Shown piece after piece: positions 7,734 to 8,164 of a stretch of 8,164 nucleotides of DNA. The stretch's first letter is position 1. Every line of letters starts with the position of its first letter. The notes below the pieces were generated by a model. The model saw only the letters and a program-made list of their open reading frames with translations, had not been told where the DNA came from and ran no database searches. The DNA is from Acidobacteriota bacterium (GTDB lineage Bacteria > Acidobacteriota > Terriglobia > Terriglobales > Acidobacteriaceae): the NCBI GenBank assembly GCA_003225615.1, contig QIAS01000194.1, positions 1 through 8,164 on the forward strand, read 5' to 3'. A program made the translations under genes and the position numbers.

Positions 7734-7834
7734 GAGATCTGGTAGATTGATTAGAGAATCCCCTTCATACTACTGTGAAAATCTGTGGATAGGTGTTGTT
7801 CAACTGCATTCGGGGCGATGATCGCAGCAAAAGC
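7734..7834. other. Divergent intergenic region
   Basis: 101 bases between the GTG of the leftward amidotransferase gene and the ATG of the rightward membrane protein gene. It contains the leftward promoter, two tandem CACAG-ended 10-mers just upstream of or overlapping its -35 box (7773-7792), and a short GATT/AATC inverted repeat over the -10. No convincing rightward promoter hexamers or Shine-Dalgarno were found, and no terminator. Confidence 0.7.
7750..7779 (-). promoter_or_regulatory. Predicted sigma70-type promoter of the minus-strand operon
   Basis: On the minus strand, TTCACA (7779-7774, 5 of 6 to TTGACA) and TCTAAT (7755-7750, 5 of 6 to TATAAT) are separated by 18 bases. Initiation is expected near 7743, only about 10 bases before the GTG of the amidotransferase gene. 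This is the only good hexamer pair in the divergent intergenic region. Prediction by eye. Confidence 0.5.
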
Positions 7835-8164
7835 ATGTGCTACCATCCGTCCTTGCAAAGCATTTTGGGGGAACAGATTTCTGCGCAACCAGTGCCAGAG
7901 AAAGCGGCGCGGCAAAAATTGGAAGCGAACCCGTGGCAGGCAGAGCCGTCCTGCCGCGAGGTGCTGCTACTTACCACTTTTACCTACCTCATGTTCGCTG
8001 CTGTAATCCTCACTTCTACGAGTTTTACGGACCTGGTCGACAAGTTTGGTGACAGCTCCGCCTATATGTCAGTGGCATCGGCGTTGCGACGCTGGAGCTT
8101 TGACGGAATAGTCGTGAAGCAGTTCTGGGGTCTGCCGTACTTGATGGCTGCGGTTTCCTTTTTG
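7835..8164 (+). CDS. N-terminus of a polytopic membrane protein, probable GT-C glycosyltransferase (partial)
   Basis: The frame is open from a stop at 7790-7792 to the window end; from ATG 7835 it gives exactly 110 codons with no stop. About 42 hydrophilic residues are followed by a first membrane segment (roughly 43-64, from VLLLTTFTYLMFAAV). A loop then reads DKFGDSSAYMSVASALRRW (69-87), and a second hydrophobic stretch starts at FWGLPYLMAAVSFL at the edge. A 'GDs..Y...A' loop after the first helix, with acidic residues on the outer face, followed by a P-x-Y/L-x-x-A helix, resembles PMT_2/GT39-type and related integral membrane glycosyltransferases that use polyprenyl-phosphate sugars. The true start could be GTG 7793, which adds 14 residues, or a later codon, because no clear Shine-Dalgarno is visible. 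It is transcribed away from the EPS operon and may belong to the same locus. The family call rests on a short segment and is tentative. Confidence 0.6.
   Translation, partial: MCYHPSLQSILGEQISAQPVPEKAARQKLEANPWQAEPSCREVLLLTTFTYLMFAAVILTSTSFTDLVDKFGDSSAYMSVASALRRWSFDGIVVKQFWGLPYLMAAVSFL

Noticed and set aside
7748..7759. GATT-CTCT-AATC inverted repeat over the -10 of the operon promoter
   Set aside because: Four-base arms are too short to call an operator or hairpin.
7747..7776. Rightward promoter TTGATT ... TACTGT for the membrane protein gene
   Set aside because: The -10 matches only three of six positions, and the stretch coincides with the stronger leftward promoter.

Overview
This 8.2 kb window looks like part of a bacterial surface or exopolysaccharide biosynthesis locus. 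Six genes lie head to tail on the minus strand, tightly spaced or overlapping, with a seventh starting divergently at the right edge. Base composition is moderately GC-rich. The gene vocabulary (WcaI-like GT4, glucuronyl C5-epimerase domain protein, NodU-type carbamoyltransferase, AsnB-type amidotransferase, Asp-box propeller) resembles EPS clusters I associate with soil Acidobacteriota. That taxonomic guess is inference from remembered family resemblance only, at about even confidence.

Layout in transcription order, right to left. A short divergent intergenic region (7734-7834) holds a good sigma70-like promoter reading leftward. It drives a glutamine-hydrolysing asparagine synthetase/amidotransferase (5814-7733, GTG start). 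Ten bases later follows a family 2 glycosyltransferase (4826-5803). Its end overlaps by 19 nt a NodU/CmcH-type carbamoyltransferase (3111-4844). Next is a 365-residue cytoplasmic-looking beta-propeller protein with an Asp-box (2006-3103), then a D-glucuronyl C5-epimerase C-terminal-domain protein (972-1952). Last is a family 4 glycosyltransferase that runs off the left edge (1-965). It is broken by an apparent microhomology deletion plus a nonsense codon, so it is called a pseudogene. On the plus strand, 7835-8164 encodes the N-terminus of a polytopic membrane protein, probably a GT-C type glycosyltransferase.

Read together, the operon suggests a glycan containing hexuronic acid. GT2 (and once GT4) would transfer sugars, the epimerase would flip C5 of glucuronate residues to iduronate, the carbamoyltransferase would carbamoylate a hydroxyl, and the AsnB homologue may amidate a carboxyl group. 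No sulfotransferase or deacetylase is visible here, so a 'heparin-like' product is a hypothesis. No RNA genes, insertion sequences, CRISPR arrays or convincing terminators were seen.
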